DNA of 64,000 nt from positions 1 through 64,000 of the forward strand of contig VZSF01010488.1 of the NCBI GenBank assembly GCA_013398295.1, read 5' to 3'. Both the position numbers and the translations under genes were made by a program. A model generated the notes under the pieces. It ran no database searches, was not told the origin of the DNA, and saw nothing but the letters and a program-made list of their open reading frames with translations. This document shows, piece after piece, positions 25,038 through 38,213 of the stretch (position 1 is its first letter; each line of letters opens with the position of its first letter). This DNA is from Chionis minor (Eukaryota; Chordata; Aves; Charadriiformes; Chionididae).

Positions 25038-25114
25038 TGACGTCATGAGTAAGGCTCAGCTCTGTGACCCCAACAATTCATGTGAAACTGAAGTCTGAGT
25101 TGCTATATATAAGG
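25038..25114 (+). promoter_or_regulatory. CRE palindrome upstream of a TATA-like box (candidate promoter)
   Basis: A perfect TGACGTCA (25038-25045) is followed by TGAGTAA and, about 58 bp further on, by CTATATATAAGG (25103-25114). The order and spacing resemble a CREB/ATF-responsive TATA promoter. In AT-rich DNA the TATA-like part is easily accidental, and no gene follows. Confidence 0.2.
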
Positions 25115-26534
25115 AGTTCATGCTAGGGGTTAGTCTGTTTTGGAAAGGAATAGCCTGGAGATCTGATATGGACAAGGCTTTCACACCTCTCATACCTGAT
25201 ACTCCTTTATGGTAGATGCTAAAATAGTAGCTTGATACAGACTACCTTTAAACTCTAATTCTAGCATAAATCTGAGCTCACTATATTACAAGCCAAACTC
25301 TCATAGTGCAGAAAAATAATGAAGTTTCTTTAAAATTGTCTTACCCTCTTGTATCAGATTGCCTTCTAGTTCTCTATCATTGACTGTTTTAGCCTTAGTA
25401 AGCCTGAATTTATGTGACAGTAAACAATCTGACAGTGTCTTAAATGGCAATGCTCATACACCTGTCAGTCTCTCTGTTCACCGCTGACATTCGGAGCGTG
25501 TCTGCCATCCTCCAAGAAATCCAGGTCTGTTAGCCTTATTTCATGTACTAATTTTCTGTAGTACTTCAGTATATGGTACAACTCACTATGGCAAAGCAGC
25601 AGTAACTATCCACAGTAATCCCTTTTGATTATTCTCTGGGTATCTATTTACGATTGCTTCTTTCAGCTGACAGAAAAGGATGGACTTTCATTTAATGCAG
25701 TTTAAATTAACTTGTAGATCAATCATGTCACCAAAACCTACCAACAAACAAATTGTTTACATTGCGATATCATTCTTTCTGTACAAAGAAATTTGCTAAG
25801 GGCAGTTAATCAAGCCAAAAAAAAGTAAAATATTAACAGAATGGGAAAGGCTACAATCCTTTATTTGTTCTTAAACATGTATAAAGAGGTCATAAAACAA
25901 AGCAAGGCTATTGATGTCTCATATGATCATTTGGCAGGATTTTCTGCGAGCTCCTTAAAATATTGTCCTTGTGAATTATTTGTGGCATTTTTCAAAATGT
26001 TCCTTTTCTGTTCTCATTTTCTACACCTATCAATTCACCACTACAAGGAAAGACCTTTTTTTTATTACTATACTCATCCAAGAAAAAGGGAAAAAAAATA
26101 AGTGATGGACCTTCAGAGGAATAGAAAGCAACTATTGCTATAGTTTGTGTCAGTCCATTTGAGAGCAGATGAATAAAAAGACAGTAAAATCAAGCTGATA
26201 ATACTGCCTGACTAATACATTATGCCAACTACAGCTTTATTCAGGATTAGTTAATGTAGCTTTCACATAGCTTCTGGGAGTTTTAATGTACCCATTTTCC
26301 TTTCTGCTATAGAAGATGAATCAGCAAAATCTCTCTTAAGTTCCCGTCATCAGTATGGTAAATTTTGGTGCAGTTTCTGCCTTTAACAGTAAATCTAAAT
26401 TCTAGACTAGTAACAACATTTTTTAGGCTGTTTTATTTTTTGCATAAGAGTGTTGATGCAATATGTCCAGAATATTGGGGCTCCTCTTTTCCCCACTTTT
26501 TTTCAATGCTGTTTTAAAATACTGGCACATGATT

Positions 26535-26710
26535 TCCAAGAGGTGCCACCAGCTTGGCTGACGAGCTGAGCTGTGAGTATTGCAGTGGGTCCACTGGAGT
26601 CAGCTGGAACCAGCTGTCTCTCACACAGGAAAGCCCTTGGCCTCTTCTTACAGACGCCACCCTTGCAGCCCCTGCTGCTACCAGCCCCTTGCCACCTACA
26701 CCCATTACAC
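26535..26710. other. GC-richer patch of unknown nature
   Basis: About 175 bp noticeably richer in G and C than the surroundings, open over 70-95 codons in several frames on both strands. Both strands contain CAGCTG- and CCAGCTTGG-like words. It could be a remnant of an old LTR or a conserved segment. I cannot assign it. Confidence 0.3.
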
Positions 26711-28500
26711 CAGTCTATGAAGAAAATCCACATAATCATTCTGACTGTGAGATTGGGACTCTCACAAAAGATTAATTTCATGTGGGACATTTAAAATAAT
26801 GTTAAAGAGGAGTTTAAATACAAATTAAAACGACCCTTACAATGAAGAGGTGAAAAAAAACAATAAATCAAAGGAAAGGAAAATTAAAACTGCTGCCTCA
26901 AGGCACATTCATTTCTTAGTGAAAATATGCTCAAGTGCATCGCAGCCTACAGGAAGTCAGGCCTGGCCGCTTCTTAAAAGTTAGGAAAGTGCTGATTATT
27001 TTGGAGCAGGTCTGACTCATCACATTTGATGGACTTGTACAGAAGACTAATGCAGATCTGACACGTTGGACTTGCTGCTTATTTACAGATCAGTGGGGTA
27101 GTATGAGTAGGAGATCTGACATCCTTGGGTCTTCAGTCTACTGTGCACTGACAGCTTGTGTCCAGGTTGTAAATCAAGTTAAATAAAACTAAGCTAATCC
27201 AGCATCAAGAAAAGCATTGATTAACTTGGTAAGTAGTGTAGCCCTTCTGTTCTCTTTTGCTTAGTGAGTTTGGATAAAATCTGAGTCAGAACCTGGGCTA
27301 CCTTCATTGAGAAGATATGCCATAAATCTTTAAAGAATTTAATATAAGCCTTTCATAGAATTGTGTAGCAAGGATGGAAGTGCACAGAAAAAGCTATTGA
27401 TTCATGGCTGTGACAACGAGACCTATAATGGCTATTGACAACTCTCTGGAAGTACTTAATGTTGCACACAATGACAAAGTAAAACTGTGTTGATAAAGTG
27501 GTTGTTCTAAACAAAACAAGGGGAGGACAGACAGAAATACAAGTTTTTAACTACCTCTAAGCCAAAGACAAGTGTGGAAAAAATCTTTCTAAAAATAAAA
27601 GTTATTATTTAGAAAGGTAAATCCATGTGCAAACTTTATTTTGTGGCTTTTTAAACAATAGCCTGAATTTTGGTTCTATACAGGCTGTGTCATCCTTCAA
27701 AAGTTGTAGAACATTGCTTTCCAGTGGGAACTAAATGTGATGATATTTTGTCAAATGTGGTCACGAATAAACTTAGTTCATCATAGCATCATATCATCAA
27801 CGAGTTTATACCTAAAAAATAATTAAGACCAAACTTCTTCAGGAAGCTCTTCTGTCTTTCTTATACATACAGTACAGAGCTAAATGATACTAAGAATGGA
27901 AATTGTAAGTGAAACATATTGGTTCCTCCTGAAAATAAATATTTCTTCTTAAAAATGAAATCTAGTATCTTTCTTCCTTATAGTGGAAACATTGTACTAA
28001 ACAGTAAAGGAGAGCAGAATACAAGACCTTATTTTATTCCCTCATACCTATGCAAATTCCCATTAGTGTCAATGGAAGAATTGTGAGTATAATGAATAGA
28101 GAATAAATCCTATCATGAACAATTTAAAAGTGTTATTTTGAGCTAATATACTCTGGAAAGAGAAAATCTTCCTGGCAGCCTTTCAAAAGTCCAAGAAACT
28201 GTACTTATACCACTCCTGCTATGTTTCAGTTGCTTGACATGCCTTTTTACCATGCTTAACTGACTGTAATGTTCACAGGGAAAGTAACAGGAAATCCACG
28301 AGGTTGAAATTTGCATCTCCAGGGCAGAAAGAACATCAACACTGTCAGTGCAAGTGCTATATTCTTTGCCAGTTTGATGTGAAGTCTAGGTAGACCACAT
28401 CTCCTTAGGAGGCAGAAGGTAACGTTGGCAATGCCAGTGGTGCTAGGAAGCAGATGAGTGCTATAATTTCATTTACAGTCAAAAGAGACATCACTTTCCA

Positions 28501-29400
28501 CCAATGAATGTGGTAAGGACCTGGGTCTGCTCTGCCTGCTCAGTGTGCAGACTGAGGCCAGGGCCACATACGTCAGACCAGGATGCCCCTACCCCGTACA
28601 CACGGGGGACTGCCATTCTGTCTCGGCAACCGCTTTAGGTCAAGGTGACACTGTTTTATGGCACGCGGCTGTCACCTTGTTAAATGTTGTATTGTTCTGT
28701 GGTTGGCTGATGACCATTTTTTGACACTGTCTTACCCACATATTCTCAGGCAGCCCTGTGACGGGCCGCCTGCTTCCTTTGGACCAGGAAGTGCTTGGAT
28801 ATAAAAATGTATACATCTATATGCAATATATACAATATATAAATACGAAGTATGCACTAAGCAGTGTACAAACATGTATAAATACATAATGTAGTATAGA
28901 TAGGGACAATATTTGCATATATATACACATCTATGTATGAACACATATTTATAAACCCATAGAAATATATTAGCCATAAAAACATAGGTACAAAATGGCT
29001 AAACCAGTCTTAATAAGACCTAGCAGAATGAATAGTTAAAGTTTAAATAGGAGCATAAAGTAATTAAACAAAAGTAAAAGACGGGTTCAGGGTCTCCACC
29101 TTACCAGGCTGCAGAACAAACCATGGCATGTCTGGGGCGTGAGAACTTCAGGAGGACGGACAGGTGCCAAAGAGGGATGGGGGACAGAACATGGAGTAGT
29201 TGGAACGTGCTCAAGGATTACAGATCCTTTCTATGAGGCCACCAAGGGGCTCCTGGTGCAAACTTGCAAAGAAGAGCCTAGTTGAGTGAGCTAGAGTGAG
29301 AGGCCCCTGCATCCTGCTCCAGCCCAACAGGATGACCGTGCAGTATTACTGGGGCAGACCTAGGGCTTTGCACGGTGCCACAGGACACAGGTAATGCTCT
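28501..29400. other. GC-rich islands flanking a TA-rich core, possible old retroelement
   Basis: 28510-28795 and about 29085-29400 are GC-richer with several CpGs. Between them lies a strongly TA-rich core (28798-29080) with many ATATAT and ATACAT words. The left island ends with AGGAAGTGCTTGGATATAAA, which resembles a core promoter. I see no LTR ends, no target duplication and no protein similarity, so this is only a candidate retroelement remnant. Confidence 0.3.
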
Positions 29401-31612
29401 CTGTGAAAATGGAAGAACTAAATGCTAACTTCAGAAAAATGCGCACGTGGGGACAATAATGAAAAGACACAAAGGGAATCCCCCAAAAGACCACTTTTGG
29501 TGTTGGCACTGATGTGAACTTCAGGCTTAAAAATTTCATGTAGATGGACTGGGTGGGACAGTGAAGAGTTTCATCAGCAAGCTGGTCTCCAGTGCCATAA
29601 TAATAAATAAATTTAACACTCTCAGGTTACAATTCATTGCATAATCTTTTGCTTTCAAGAATTCTGGCTATGCAAGTACAAATATGCATAAATAATCAAA
29701 TGCACATTGCACTTGGATCAAAACTATCTGAATAAAACTTAAATTTTCTGGGTTTTTTATGATGGCAATAAAATTTCTCCAAAATTACTAGGGTTACAAG
29801 CTGTTGAAGGGCTCTAAACTAGCTAATATATATCTGGTTCAAGGAACAGAACAACATGATCTGAAGCAAATTTAGGGAGCTGCCCAAGAATCCATGTGCC
29901 AAGATGTCAGCATACTCACATGAATACGATACCAATAAGTTCTTTCATTTCACATCATAACATCCTAGAATGGAGTGGGATCTTTCTTGGTTAGATTTAT
30001 ACTAACTGAAGTCCACCAGTGAATACTCTTTCTTTTCATGATTGCAGAAGTCTTTTGTAAACTGAGACTCCTACTCCTACTTGATTTGCAATGGAGAGCA
30101 TCTGGCTTATATCTGAAATAATAATTATCTTCTTCTGACACATTTATGAGTTTTCCCTTCATTAATTTTTATCTGGGAAATATTCATTGCTATGGTAGGG
30201 TAGTTTTAGAACAAACACCTGGTTTTTACAACTCTTATCAGAAATTTGCAAGGTTTCAGGCAGGGAACAGCTTAAACTTAATGAAGTGAAAAGCTTAACC
30301 CTTTGGGCCTTCTTTTGAAGTGTCTCAGCAATACCCTTTCCAGTAGCTTTGAAGGGTAATTTTTTCCTTTACTCTGTATATGTTGTTCTCCTTCAGCGAC
30401 TTGTAGGTCACAGGGTGCTATTACTTTCTGCAAGCCAGAAGTAGCAAAAAGTGAAGTATAGAACGGAAGTCACTGAAAGACCTGAAAGATCTGAAAGTTT
30501 TGCCAGGATTCGAAATTTATTCCTGATTCATTATCTTTGTGAGTGCAAACACAGAATGAATTTACTGCTTTTGCATCCCCCTGTGGCCAAACCTCTATGC
30601 ATTTCCCTGTATCCCTGTTAATAACCTCTTTCAAGGAAACCTTGAAATGTGCTGGTATTTATTTCTTTTTTAGGTGGTTCACAACATCTGGCAGCAACCA
30701 TTAAAGGTATCGAGGCTACCTCCCGTAAGTCAGTAAAAAGTACTTTGTGAAAAGTGCAAAATAATTATTCTGTGAGCAGAGCAGAATTTGACAAAATTAT
30801 TTATCAGCTCATAAATTATACATAATAACAGACAAGTTTATTTTGAAAGTGTAGTAGGAACAGTCTGAAGCTCATTAGAGAAAGTATTTTTTTACTTCAG
30901 CCACCTTGTAAAATATACTGTGACCACTATCTCTCCTAAAGAAAGAATCCTTAACCAATAAAACTACAGAACATATTAAATTGGCATAAGGTCTAATACA
31001 TGCAACCTCATAACACAGCCAAATCGTGGTAGTATTCAGCATACTACTTAGTTCCCATATTTATTACACACATAAATAGATATTGTTTCATGAAAAAAAA
31101 AATCTACAGAAAAGAGACTGTTAAGTTTTTTAAGTCAAACACTCATTGTCAAGTTAAAGTATAAACCAGAAAAAAACCTTGGTATTTGAGGAAGGACTAA
31201 AAACTCAGTTTAACTGTCTTAGTGACAAAACTTAGGCTTTCATCATCTCTGAGTCATGGTACAGAGATCCCCCTGAGGCCTGGGAGAGATTTTGTGTATT
31301 CAGTTTTGATCAACTCAACCTATTTTTCGCTTCAAGTTATATTTGGTTGATATTTCCAAATGAATGTAGCCGAAATGTTTTGTTTTGATGTTTTCAAATT
31401 ACAAGTTTCAATTTCTGGTTTCAAAATATTTCTTTCCAAAATTTAACTATGAAAATCTCATGGAAAGATAATGGCTGTCTTAGCACACACTGCTAATGAA
31501 TTTAGCTTGTACGAGGAGCTGCAGCTCTGATGTTCATTAACCTTTCTGTACTTAATTGTGATATTACCTGAGCATTTTAATTTTTGGAACACAATTTTCT
31601 ATGTTTGCCATT
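29401..31612. other. Unique sequence, no gene seen apart from a small exon-like segment
   Basis: No interspersed repeat is recognisable. A 51-bp segment with good splice signals on both sides is listed separately. Confidence 0.5.
30674..30724 (+). other. Candidate small exon (51 bp)
   Basis: The segment is preceded by a polypyrimidine tract ending in CTTTTTTAG and followed at once by GTAAGT, a consensus donor. Its length is 17 codons exactly and it is open in the first frame (VVHNIWQQPLKVSRLPP). Both boundaries are near consensus, but there is no sequence similarity I recognise and no neighbouring exon. It may be chance or an exon of an unannotated transcript. Confidence 0.2.
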
Positions 31613-31671
31613 AAAAAAAAAAAAAAAAAAAAAGAGAAGAAAAAGGTAGGAAAAGAGGAAAAGAAGAAGAA
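31613..31671. repeat. Poly(A) run and A/G-rich simple sequence
   Basis: An A21 run leads into an AAGAAG and AGGAAAAG-type purine tract. A lysine-rich frame over it has no coding value. Confidence 0.9.
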
Positions 31672-34600
31672 CCTCCTTAATCTGTTGACACATCTCATGT
31701 GCTACCAGCGTGATAAAGAAAAAACAGCGCTCTATTCAGAAAGGATTCATGCAGTCCCATCCAAAGGTGCTCTGTGTCTTCCACAAAAAAATTTTGTATG
31801 AGCCTTTAGATAATAAGGTTTGCCTCTTGCCCATTCATGCATGTGATTTTTTTTTGAGTCCCAAGGTCAGTAGAGATTCACAGTATTGCTAAATGAGAGT
31901 GAAATTTCACCCATGTGCAAAAAGTCTATATGTGGTTAAATTACTTGAAAAATCTCTTGGCTTTAAAAAAAATCTGCTGTTCCCTACTGTGACCTACTTG
32001 ACTTTGCAAAAGAAAAAACCACACCTGTTATGCATGAAATATACAACGCAACACACAGGTTTTAGGAATTAAAAAAATGAGAAATCTTAATGATACGATG
32101 AGAACAAAGATTAGAAAAGCTTGATGTCATAAATATAAGTTCATAGCTTCAACTGTGAACAGAAACATTTACTCTTAAGAGCTCAGATCTTTACACCAAA
32201 AATTGTAAAGCTGCATACTTTAAAAAATCCACTTTTTTATCTGTCTCAGTTGCTGCCACTGGACTTGTTTTTAATTGTCATCTTGCTTCATCTAAGTAAG
32301 TACTCTAAACATAAACACAAAATCCTGACAAGGTAACATCAGATAGCGTCTATTAACTTGCTTTTCTTATTAAAAAAAGGACTTATGTGATATTTGATTT
32401 ATCCCCAGCTAATAATTTTCAAAAATGTCATCTAATTTAACCAAATTTTACAGAGATCTTGAATACTTCAGGAACTATATAGGATCTTATGGAAATTTGA
32501 CTATGCCATTTTAGTTTATTTATGTACATTTTATTAAATATTTAAACTAATCATTTGGCCACTTTGAACTGAAATATAAGTTGACGATTTCATGCTACAA
32601 CTCCATCTGCTTATTTTTTAATACCAGGAATTTAGAAAGAAACTCCCTTATGTTTGGACTCACTGTGAACTAGCTACTTTGTATATTTCTGCTTAATTTA
32701 AAATGACATAAAATAATTTTTTAAAGAATTTCCACCTACGAGTTCATTGTTTTGATCATATATGTTTATGTTTTGTAAGATGCTCATGGATAATTATGGA
32801 AAGAACCTTAATCAATTTTATTCAAAAAATTCAATTTTTACTGTCATTTGTAATAGCAAAGACAAAGATACATTTGTGACAATCAAAAAATCTAAACATC
32901 ATGAAATACTGATTTCTACCTGCAATAACAGTGTTCACAGCTTGATTAATGAATGAGCTAGTATTATTCCATCATTTCATTGCTCTTCACAAATCTTTCT
33001 TTATATATAAACCAGTAACCTTCTCAAGTTAAGATGGCAAAGCTTCATAAAGTAGTTTTAATGAAAGTTGAGCCATAGAAGTTTGATTACTTTGTTTGCT
33101 GTCTTTTATCATCCTCTTTTCATGATAGTAGGTTAGAACCAGTCATGTCTATGTCTACTCTGCTACATCAAGTGAAAAGATCAGTGAAGGTAATGCAATT
33201 ATCAGTTTACTATGCCCTGTAACACAATACTGTTACAGAGGTTCAGACACCACACTCAGTACCTGAGCTTATACAAAGTGTTACCAACAGTAATAAGTCA
33301 AAACTGAGGCAGGTTTCAACCAAAGAACCTGTTCCTAGGATGCGGATTAGACTTACAAAGCCTTCACCAAAGCTCATAGTGCTCAAGCTATCACAAGTTG
33401 AGCTAACTAGATTAAGTCTAGCTCAGCTAGGTTTGTGAACAAGCCAATGTTGCAGGCCACACTGTGGCACAGGGAGACTCAAACTACTCTTAGAAAAGAC
33501 AGCTTTGCAAGAGTTGCATTTCTTACAGATTAATGTATGTAACACAGTAGGTCACACCAAACACACAGACACTAGATGTCTGTATATTTGTTTAGGGAGG
33601 GGTGAGAGGAGGATGCAGACAGAGTAAGTACATTGGAGCTTCCAGTATTTACCAAGAAGGACTACAGTAGTAAATGCAAAGGCAGACAAAGAGGTTCGAA
33701 AGTGCAGGGTGTAAGTTGCAGGTTCAGAGATCTGTCCTGCTCAGGTGCCTTGGTAAGCTCTATTTATATTAAATTTTTCTGACCACCAAGATCATGCAGA
33801 CCACTACAAACACATTTTTACACTTCTATTGTTGTCATTATGTTATCATGAAGGCAGAGGTGAGTGTTATAAATCAAAATCTTTCTAAGATAATTAGCGA
33901 TGTGGGGTGTTACAACAAGTGCATTTTATTCTTCTTTGAAGTAGTACACAATTTAGGCACTTTTGTGAATGTTAGCCATTGCACTCCTGACAACACAATA
34001 ACCTTTTTCCATTGATATATTGAATCTACATCATCTTAGTCAACAAGAACTGAACAGTAGATATCCATTTCCACTTTAGTTACTGCATTTGAAAACTTCA
34101 GAGGTTTTCCTGTTGGAGTTTTATAGGAAGGACAAATAACAAAAGCCTGAAGTAGTTTTTATCAAATGCTTCCTTACCATCCTCTCAACATAGGTCACTC
34201 AGCTGCACATAATCAAGCCGCATATCAACAGAAATAAAAACATGTTTCAGAGCACAATTACTGAAATTATAAACTTTGTTTTAAACATATCCACTCAACT
34301 TTGTTCATAAAATGCCTTTTGTTTTTGATTAGACTGGTTTTGTCTCTTTTTTCTTTCATTTTTGTTGTGATTCGCTACTTAACAGTTTAGAAACAAAATT
34401 CTCCTTTGTTCATGCACAATCTGAACAGTGAGAATTTTCAAAAGCGCCGAGTGTTGACCCAACTGTGTCTGTTCATGTCAGTATGAGCCTTACCTCTGAC
34501 TCCGGTGGAGTTGAATTTTTTATATGTATTGTTTGCTCTTCCTCCTAATTGAAGTTCTTTCAAAAAAGGGAAAAAGTTTCTGTGTTGGAAAAGAGGTTGT

Positions 34601-36229
34601 GAAGTATGAATTCAACAGTGTCTGGGCACTTCAGCACTGTATATTCTCTGTGCCAAGAAATAAGATTACAAATAGCAAAGTGTAATCTACTGAATATTAC
34701 ACAGATTCCCTGACCTGGTTTATGTACCCTCTACTGCCAGAGATCCCTGCAGGTGATTAGCAAGTCTTCTGTGCCTACTTTCCTGACTGTCTTTTGCCTT
34801 TGCCAGATAAAGAGTAACTTTCCAAACCCGGTATTCCTTTTGTACAGCAATAAAGTGTCCAACACAATGAAAATCCAGGTTCATTTTGAAACTTGTAGAC
34901 ATTATTGTAATATAAATAAACAATCTAAAGTGGCGAAAAATATAGGCATGTTCAAATGTCAGTAGAGGAAGTAATAGAAAAAAAGAAGTTGAGAAATTAT
35001 AACAATTCTATTGTTAAAAATTTCCATATTGAGTTCAATGGAAAAAATACTTCAGTAGGTAATTTGGCTTAAAGCTGATGAGGAAAACACCACAAGAATG
35101 ATCTTCTGAGAGAAAATGTTTTTCTCAAAACTGAAATTTTCTTTAAGGTTTCATTTTGCAGAAAAAGTTACTTTCCATCTGAAAATGAAATTAAATATTA
35201 CATTTTCAATAAGTTCAAACTGTAATTGGAATATTTTTCATTGGTGAAATGACCCAAAGGGTTCAGTTTGAACCAGTTCAAAATCAATAAATTATATCTC
35301 CCAACCACATTGCTTTACAATTATTAGGTTTTGGCTATGTATAGACTCCTCACCTTGAAGATTTACATGTCCCACAGTACACTGGGATATACACAATTAA
35401 AAGAAAGACAGGCACTTGCATACCTTATATACAATTCTGCTTAATATGTTGCCTGCATACCTTTGCCTGGATTTACAAAAACTTAGATTCAAGTCTCTCC
35501 TTAGTCTGATTTGGAGAAACCTGTCATGAAAAATTGTAATGGGAATGAGGGTGAGCACACACTTGTCCTGCATCTGGCATGTTCTTGATGGGGTCTCTTC
35601 CATTATGCTAACAGTCAGTGTGGTTTTGCTTTAAGACAATTCTGTGTTTGCAGTTTTTTAATATCTTGTTTTTTCTAAGGGAGAATAAAATGGGGTTTGG
35701 TGCCTTAAAATTTGCTTTGGAATAGAACTGTCATATTCCTTTCATTATTAATCACAATTTGTTTTTAACTAAGAATAAAACAATGTAATGTTAGGAAAAC
35801 CCTTAGAGAGATATATAAATAGGATAAAACTCCAGTTATATAAATCTTACACATTCAATATTAATTTCAGTCACAAATATTTAAAGCCCTTTTCAGTTTT
35901 TTGAAAGGTTATATACTAATCAGATTATGCTTCTCAGATTTATTCTAATCAGAGTTATTCCATTATAACTCCTGATATTTACTTTAAACTCTAGAGAACT
36001 TGTATATCCTTTAAATTCCTTGAGAATTTTCTCATCCCTTCTGAATGGAAAATATATCATTAGCAAAGAAAGCCGTTTCATAAAGTCCATGGGTTGTAGA
36101 ATTACTAAAAAAATTCTGAGATATAGCTTATAAAGTATATTAAACCAAACAAAAATGTTAACTACATACAGGAGTGATGAGGAACGAGGTGTACAGAGAG
36201 AATATTTCATTGAGACTAAATATAATTTA

Positions 36230-36279
36230 GGGGGTTTGGGGTTTTTTGATTGGGGTTTTTTTGGGTGGCGGTTTGGGGG
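36230..36279 (+). repeat. G/T-rich tract with G-quadruplex potential
   Basis: Five runs of three to five G (36230, 36238, 36252, 36263 and 36275) are separated mostly by T runs. It reads as a degenerate (GGGGTTTTTT)n repeat on the plus strand. Confidence 0.75.
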
Positions 36280-37439
36280 TTTTTTTGTGAGGACATCATG
36301 AGATGGCTAATAGGAATGAGTTTAAAAAAAATAGAAATTCTGATCATCAGGTGAAAGAAAATTCAAAATGCTTAATATACTTGAGCACAGGCACAAGGTG
36401 ATGACCATACTGGATTTCTGAAACAACTATCACATGAAATCAAAGTTTCATTAACGAGAGTTTAATATTTTTGTCAGGTCAACAACACTGTTGTATGAAA
36501 ATGGAATGACAGTACAGTACCTGCATTTAAGAAACAGAATATGAGCCCTCTGATATCTATGACATACAAGATATTAGAATGTATTGTACAGCAAAGGTTC
36601 ACATAGAATTAAGATAAATAGAAAAATAACTTTAAATGTAATGCTTATTTACTAGAGAGATATCATGACAGACTGACTTGGTAGTTTTCTCTGAGCAAGT
36701 TACTAGTTTCCTACAGAGAGAAAATAAATTATGGCCACAGGTAACTTGGGTCTGCCATTTGATACTTGCCATGTGGGAAGCAATTAGGAAGGCAAAAATG
36801 CTGATTAATACAAGAATAATAATCTGAACAAGGAACCAGCTAAATGAAGAAGAGGTGTGGGGCTAAACAAAGGTATGAATTAAACTATTAAACTTGCTAA
36901 TGGTAAATAGTTTGTATGTATTTTCATTACAGAAGAATGGAATACAAGAAAACCTGAGGTTTTGAGTTTTCCTTCTATAAAATTCTGCTGCTCTGAATGC
37001 TTAAAGATTGACAGTGTCAAGCAAGCAAGTGCCATATGTCATGTCTAGATTCCACCAGGATTCTCAAAATAGCTATAGCCCGAACTGTTTTTCCTGCATT
37101 CCCGAATACAGCAAAAATTTTTATAACTGATGTACAGGATGAGGTCTCGCACAATAATGGAGAGTTTACTTTTCCCCTTTCATTGCATATCCAGTGGCTA
37201 AAACAATTAAAAAATGTATGAATAGCCAGGTCTGTTGAAGGAGATTTGAACTTGAATTCTTCATCTCCTATGCAAATATCTTTCTTTCACATTTTAGGTT
37301 ATTTTAGGATGTCACTTTTGATCTTTCTTAAACGATTACACCGGAGAGATTAGGGCAAAAACTTTAGTCCACTCCACTGATGTGGAGAAGATGTCTCTCC
37401 TGTTTCCTTCTCTAGTTTTATATTGAATATATATTTTTA

Positions 37440-37468
37440 TTTAAATAATTTAATTTAATTTAATTTAA
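37440..37468. repeat. (TTTAA)n microsatellite
   Basis: About five imperfect TTTAA units in a row. Confidence 0.85.
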
Positions 37469-37557
37469 ATGAAAATTAGAGAGCAGTTATTAAGCTCAGG
37501 ATTGCTCTTTCCTAGATAAATATCTTGAAAAATGGACTATATGCTCATGTTTAGTCT

Positions 37558-37690
37558 TAGAATCATAGAACAATTTGGATTGGAAGGGGCCTATGGAGGT
37601 CATGGAGGTCTACTCCTTGCAGTTGGGTCCAGTTAGAGCAGGTTGCACATGGCCTTGTCCAACTGAGTGTTGAGTATCTCCAAAGATACT
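37558..37690 (-). mobile_element. CR1 LINE, short 3' fragment
   Basis: This reverse-strand CR1 tail starts with AGAATCATAGAACAATTTGG and continues with TTGGAAGGGGCC, then ends near the TTGAGTATCTCCAAAG segment of ORF2. Only about 130 bp remain, and it is diverged, with a local duplication of GGAGGTCAT. Confidence 0.85.
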
Positions 37691-38213
37691 CCCTAGGTAG
37701 CATTTTTTAATGCTTAACCGCCTGCATGGTAAAAAAAAAAGAAAAAAAAAATTACTTATCAAACTACCTTGTACTCACTCTCTGATCCAGTCCACTTTAG
37801 TCTTTCTTTCTCCTTGACAGGTAATTTCAGCTGAGTAGGAAGTGTTATACTCCAATATATTCTACTGTTGTCTGAAGGAGCGTCATCCTGAGGAGAGAAA
37901 TGTGGTTTAAATCTCATCAGGTTTAAGAGTACTCGGGTTTTCAATGAGTGTGTTCAGTATCAGATTATTCTATACAAATAGTTGATACGTGCTGCTGAAA
38001 AATGTATTTTGTTTTCCTTTAGAAGCATGGGCTTATGTGCCTTTGGTCATTTTTTGGCATCTGACTTTCATAAAAGTTCAAGAAACTTGATGAGGAGATC
38101 ACGTTTACTAACAGACAGTCTTAAGGGAGCGGTTATGATTGAAAATACAATCCCATTCTCCTTGTTTGCTAGCATTACGCAACTACAAGCTAAGCTGACG
38201 TGACCTCCTGTGG
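37691..38213. other. Unique spacer between two CR1 fragments
   Basis: No feature is recognised beyond an interrupted poly(A) at about 37731-37750. Confidence 0.5.

Larger units (their letters stand above)
22921..28500. other. Unique AT-rich sequence, no gene seen
   Basis: I identify no gene or dispersed repeat in this 5.6 kb. Local points of interest are a CRE-like site with a TATA-like box at 25038-25114, a GC-richer patch at about 26535-26710, and copies of the dispersed short motif at about 24013-24035 and 28060-28079. Confidence 0.5.
31672..37557. other. Unique AT-rich sequence, no gene seen
   Basis: No gene or dispersed repeat is recognised in 5.9 kb. There is a G-run cluster at 36230-36279, a TTTAA-type tandem repeat at about 37440-37468, and a copy of the dispersed short motif near 34494-34512. 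Confidence 0.5.

Noticed and set aside
31601..31801. Lysine-rich open frame
   Set aside because: Its N-terminal part is translation of a poly(A) and AAG simple repeat.
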